DNA of 15,606 nt from Clostridiales bacterium UBA1752 (GTDB lineage: Bacteria > Bacillota > Clostridia > Oscillospirales > CAG-382): contig DCHM01000032.1 in assembly GCA_002314835.1 (NCBI GenBank), positions 1-15,606 on the forward strand. The letters run 5' to 3'. Each line of letters begins with the position of its first letter. Position 1 is the stretch's first letter. Below, in pieces: positions 14,515 through 15,606 of this stretch. The notes under the pieces were generated by a model, which searched no databases, was not told the origin of the DNA, and worked only from the letters and a program-made list of their open reading frames with translations. Made by a program: the position numbers and the translations under genes.

Positions 14515-15333
14515 ATGAAAAAACTACTTACACTCGTTATCTGCGTTTCACTCGCGCTCGCTATGGCTGTCCCTGCCTTTGCAAGCTGTGGAGGCAACAA
14601 CGTTCAGCTGCCAAAATACATAACCGAGCTGACGGCTATCAGCTATAGGATAAGCGTAAGCTATACAGATGCCGCATATGCTGCAAATCTGAAAGGCTCA
14701 CAATATATCGTCGGTGGCGAAGCCGCCAGCAAAAACGACCTCAACAAAGGTTGCGGCGGCGGTTCTTTGTATCTCTATTTGGTAAAGTCGGCAATGTCCG
14801 ACAACGCAAGCGAAGCCATCCGCGACCTTATCGCGGTTTACAAGCCGAGCGGAACCGCACCCGACGCCACCGTTACAGTCAACGGCATCGTTTATTATCC
14901 CGTCAAGGGCGTGCGTGTAGAGGGACGCAGCGCAGGCAATCTTACTACGTCTTGGAAAGATGCGTTTAACTTTAACGACGGCTACGAGCTCCAAGGCGCA
15001 GAATGCACCACCGACGTCTATCTCTATTACACCAAGGACGCCAAGGCAGGCGACCCTATCACCACGCTGAATATTTATATGGATTCCGATAATCGCAATC
15101 AGCCTAATCTCGTCCGCGAATTGAGCACAAACGACTCCTGCAACTTTAACGAAGGCTACAAGAACGGCAAAGCGGCGTATATCCAGATAGTCAGAGACTC
15201 GGGCAACAGCGGCTCGACGTTTAATAACAGCACCAGCGTTATATTCGTCATCGTCGGCGTCGTAGCTATCATCGCCGCAGGCACGGTAGTGATTTGCACA
15301 AAAAAGAAAAAACCTACTGCCGACGCAGAGTAA
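14515..15333 (+). CDS. Exported membrane-anchored protein of the YYTKD-RAG-PIT family, member C
   Basis: 272 residues from the ATG at 14515; a TTG six bases upstream is in frame but lies too close to the AAAAGGGG site. Signal peptide 1-23 (ends P-A-F-A). The same three segments are present: GGEAASKNDLNKGCGGGS with YLYLV (67-90) and IRDLIAVY (102-109), FNDGY..CTTDVYLYYTKDAKAGDPIT (153-182) and NFNEGYKNGKAAYIQIVR (210-227). The R-N-Q-P-N-L motif of members A and B is kept at 194-199. The end has G-S-T-F (233-236), a membrane helix (about 240-260) and a K-K-K-K tail. It is more distant from A and B than they are from each other. Phe-Ala-Ser-Cys at the cleavage site is a marginal lipobox. It probably forms an operon with the truncated paralog 12 bases downstream. 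Confidence 0.85.
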   Translation: MKKLLTLVICVSLALAMAVPAFASCGGNNVQLPKYITELTAISYRISVSYTDAAYAANLKGSQYIVGGEAASKNDLNKGCGGGSLYLYLVKSAMSDNASEAIRDLIAVYKPSGTAPDATVTVNGIVYYPVKGVRVEGRSAGNLTTSWKDAFNFNDGYELQGAECTTDVYLYYTKDAKAGDPITTLNIYMDSDNRNQPNLVRELSTNDSCNFNEGYKNGKAAYIQIVRDSGNSGSTFNNSTSVIFVIVGVVAIIAAGTVVICTKKKKPTADAE

Positions 15334-15345
15334 GGTGTCAATATT

Positions 15346-15606
15346 TTGAAAAAACTAATTTCTATCGTCATAGCACTCGCACTCACGGTTATGCTTGCCT
15401 TTACCTGCTTTGCAAAGCCCAATGAGGCAAAGCGTCCCGAGGAGCTGCAGTACGTTTTTGGAATGTTCGCGCTATACACCGGCGGCTCTATGGATATCCA
15501 AACTCTCGCTGAGGATAAGTTTATCGAGTATAACGACTACAATATCATCTACGGTATCGGTTCCGGCAATATGATAAACGACGATTTTTGCAGCGGCTGC
15601 ACCGAC
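15346..15606 (+). CDS. Truncated fifth gene of the same family (member D), TTG start
   Basis: An open frame of 87 codons runs off the right edge. It starts at TTG with an AAGGTG ribosome site that overlaps the stop codon of member C, nine bases upstream. The first residues (LKKLISIVIALALTVM, initiator read as Met) are a clear signal peptide ending C-F-A. What follows matches the N-terminal pattern of the family: YVFGMFALYTGG (36-47) beside YLSNLFALSYNGA of member B, then IIYGIGSG and a C-S-G-C-T-D that falls where the others have N-x-G-C-G. No ATG fits the signal peptide, so the TTG start is well supported. The repeated segments and anchor lie outside the window. Confidence 0.8.
   Translation, partial: MKKLISIVIALALTVMLAFTCFAKPNEAKRPEELQYVFGMFALYTGGSMDIQTLAEDKFIEYNDYNIIYGIGSGNMINDDFCSGCTD

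Noticed and set aside
1..15606. CRISPR arrays, insertion sequences, attachment sites, tRNA or rRNA genes
   Set aside because: No regularly spaced repeats, transposase or integrase frames, terminal inverted repeats or tRNA-like cloverleaf sequences were seen on either strand.

Overview
The window looks like chromosomal DNA of a low-to-mid GC Gram-positive bacterium of the class Clostridia, probably an uncultured gut lineage. The reasons are strong AGGAGG-type ribosome sites, near-consensus vegetative promoters with 17-base spacers, many short MKKLL..AFA-type signal peptides, InlB-like surface repeats, and no sign of outer-membrane genes. This placement is inference; no rRNA, tRNA or housekeeping marker is present.

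Left part (1-3403, minus strand): a two-gene c-di-GMP operon. The upstream gene (1661-3403) joins a FIST sensory region to a GGDEF diguanylate cyclase domain. The downstream gene (48-1649) joins an EAL phosphodiesterase domain to C-terminal PAS-like sensor regions. The stop codon of the first lies inside the ribosome site of the second, so they are probably translated together. A vegetative promoter (3468-3496) drives them. A possible third gene begins at the left edge.

Middle and right part (3750-15606): a run of genes for exported proteins. Five of them (3750, 5838, 8268, 14515 and the truncated 15346) belong to one family that I do not recognise as a named family. Its hallmark is a Y-Y-T-K-D-x-R-A-G-x-P-I-T motif within a repeated pattern that suggests a three-fold beta-prism. 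The four complete members end in a G-S-x-F motif, one membrane helix and a lysine-rich tail. The 691-residue member carries the domain twice, on either side of four InlB-type repeats. Two further genes (11880 and 13119) are tandem paralogous lipoproteins with beta-helix-like repeats. Between them lie an apolipoprotein N-acyltransferase-like membrane enzyme (6740), a small polytopic membrane protein (9174) and, on the minus strand, a membrane-anchored alpha/beta-hydrolase (9866-11677).

The main hidden signal is regulatory. Five of these surface genes are preceded by the same composite element: TGTAAC, 16-17 mostly T-rich bases, CGACT, then a TTTNTGAAAG-like box. It has the shape of an extracytoplasmic-function (ECF) sigma-factor promoter. 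In four of the five cases a separate, perfectly spaced vegetative promoter sits next to it, upstream in two and downstream in two. The simplest reading is a surface-protein regulon that has both basal expression and induction by an envelope-sensing sigma factor encoded outside this window. How the c-di-GMP pair relates to it cannot be decided from sequence alone.
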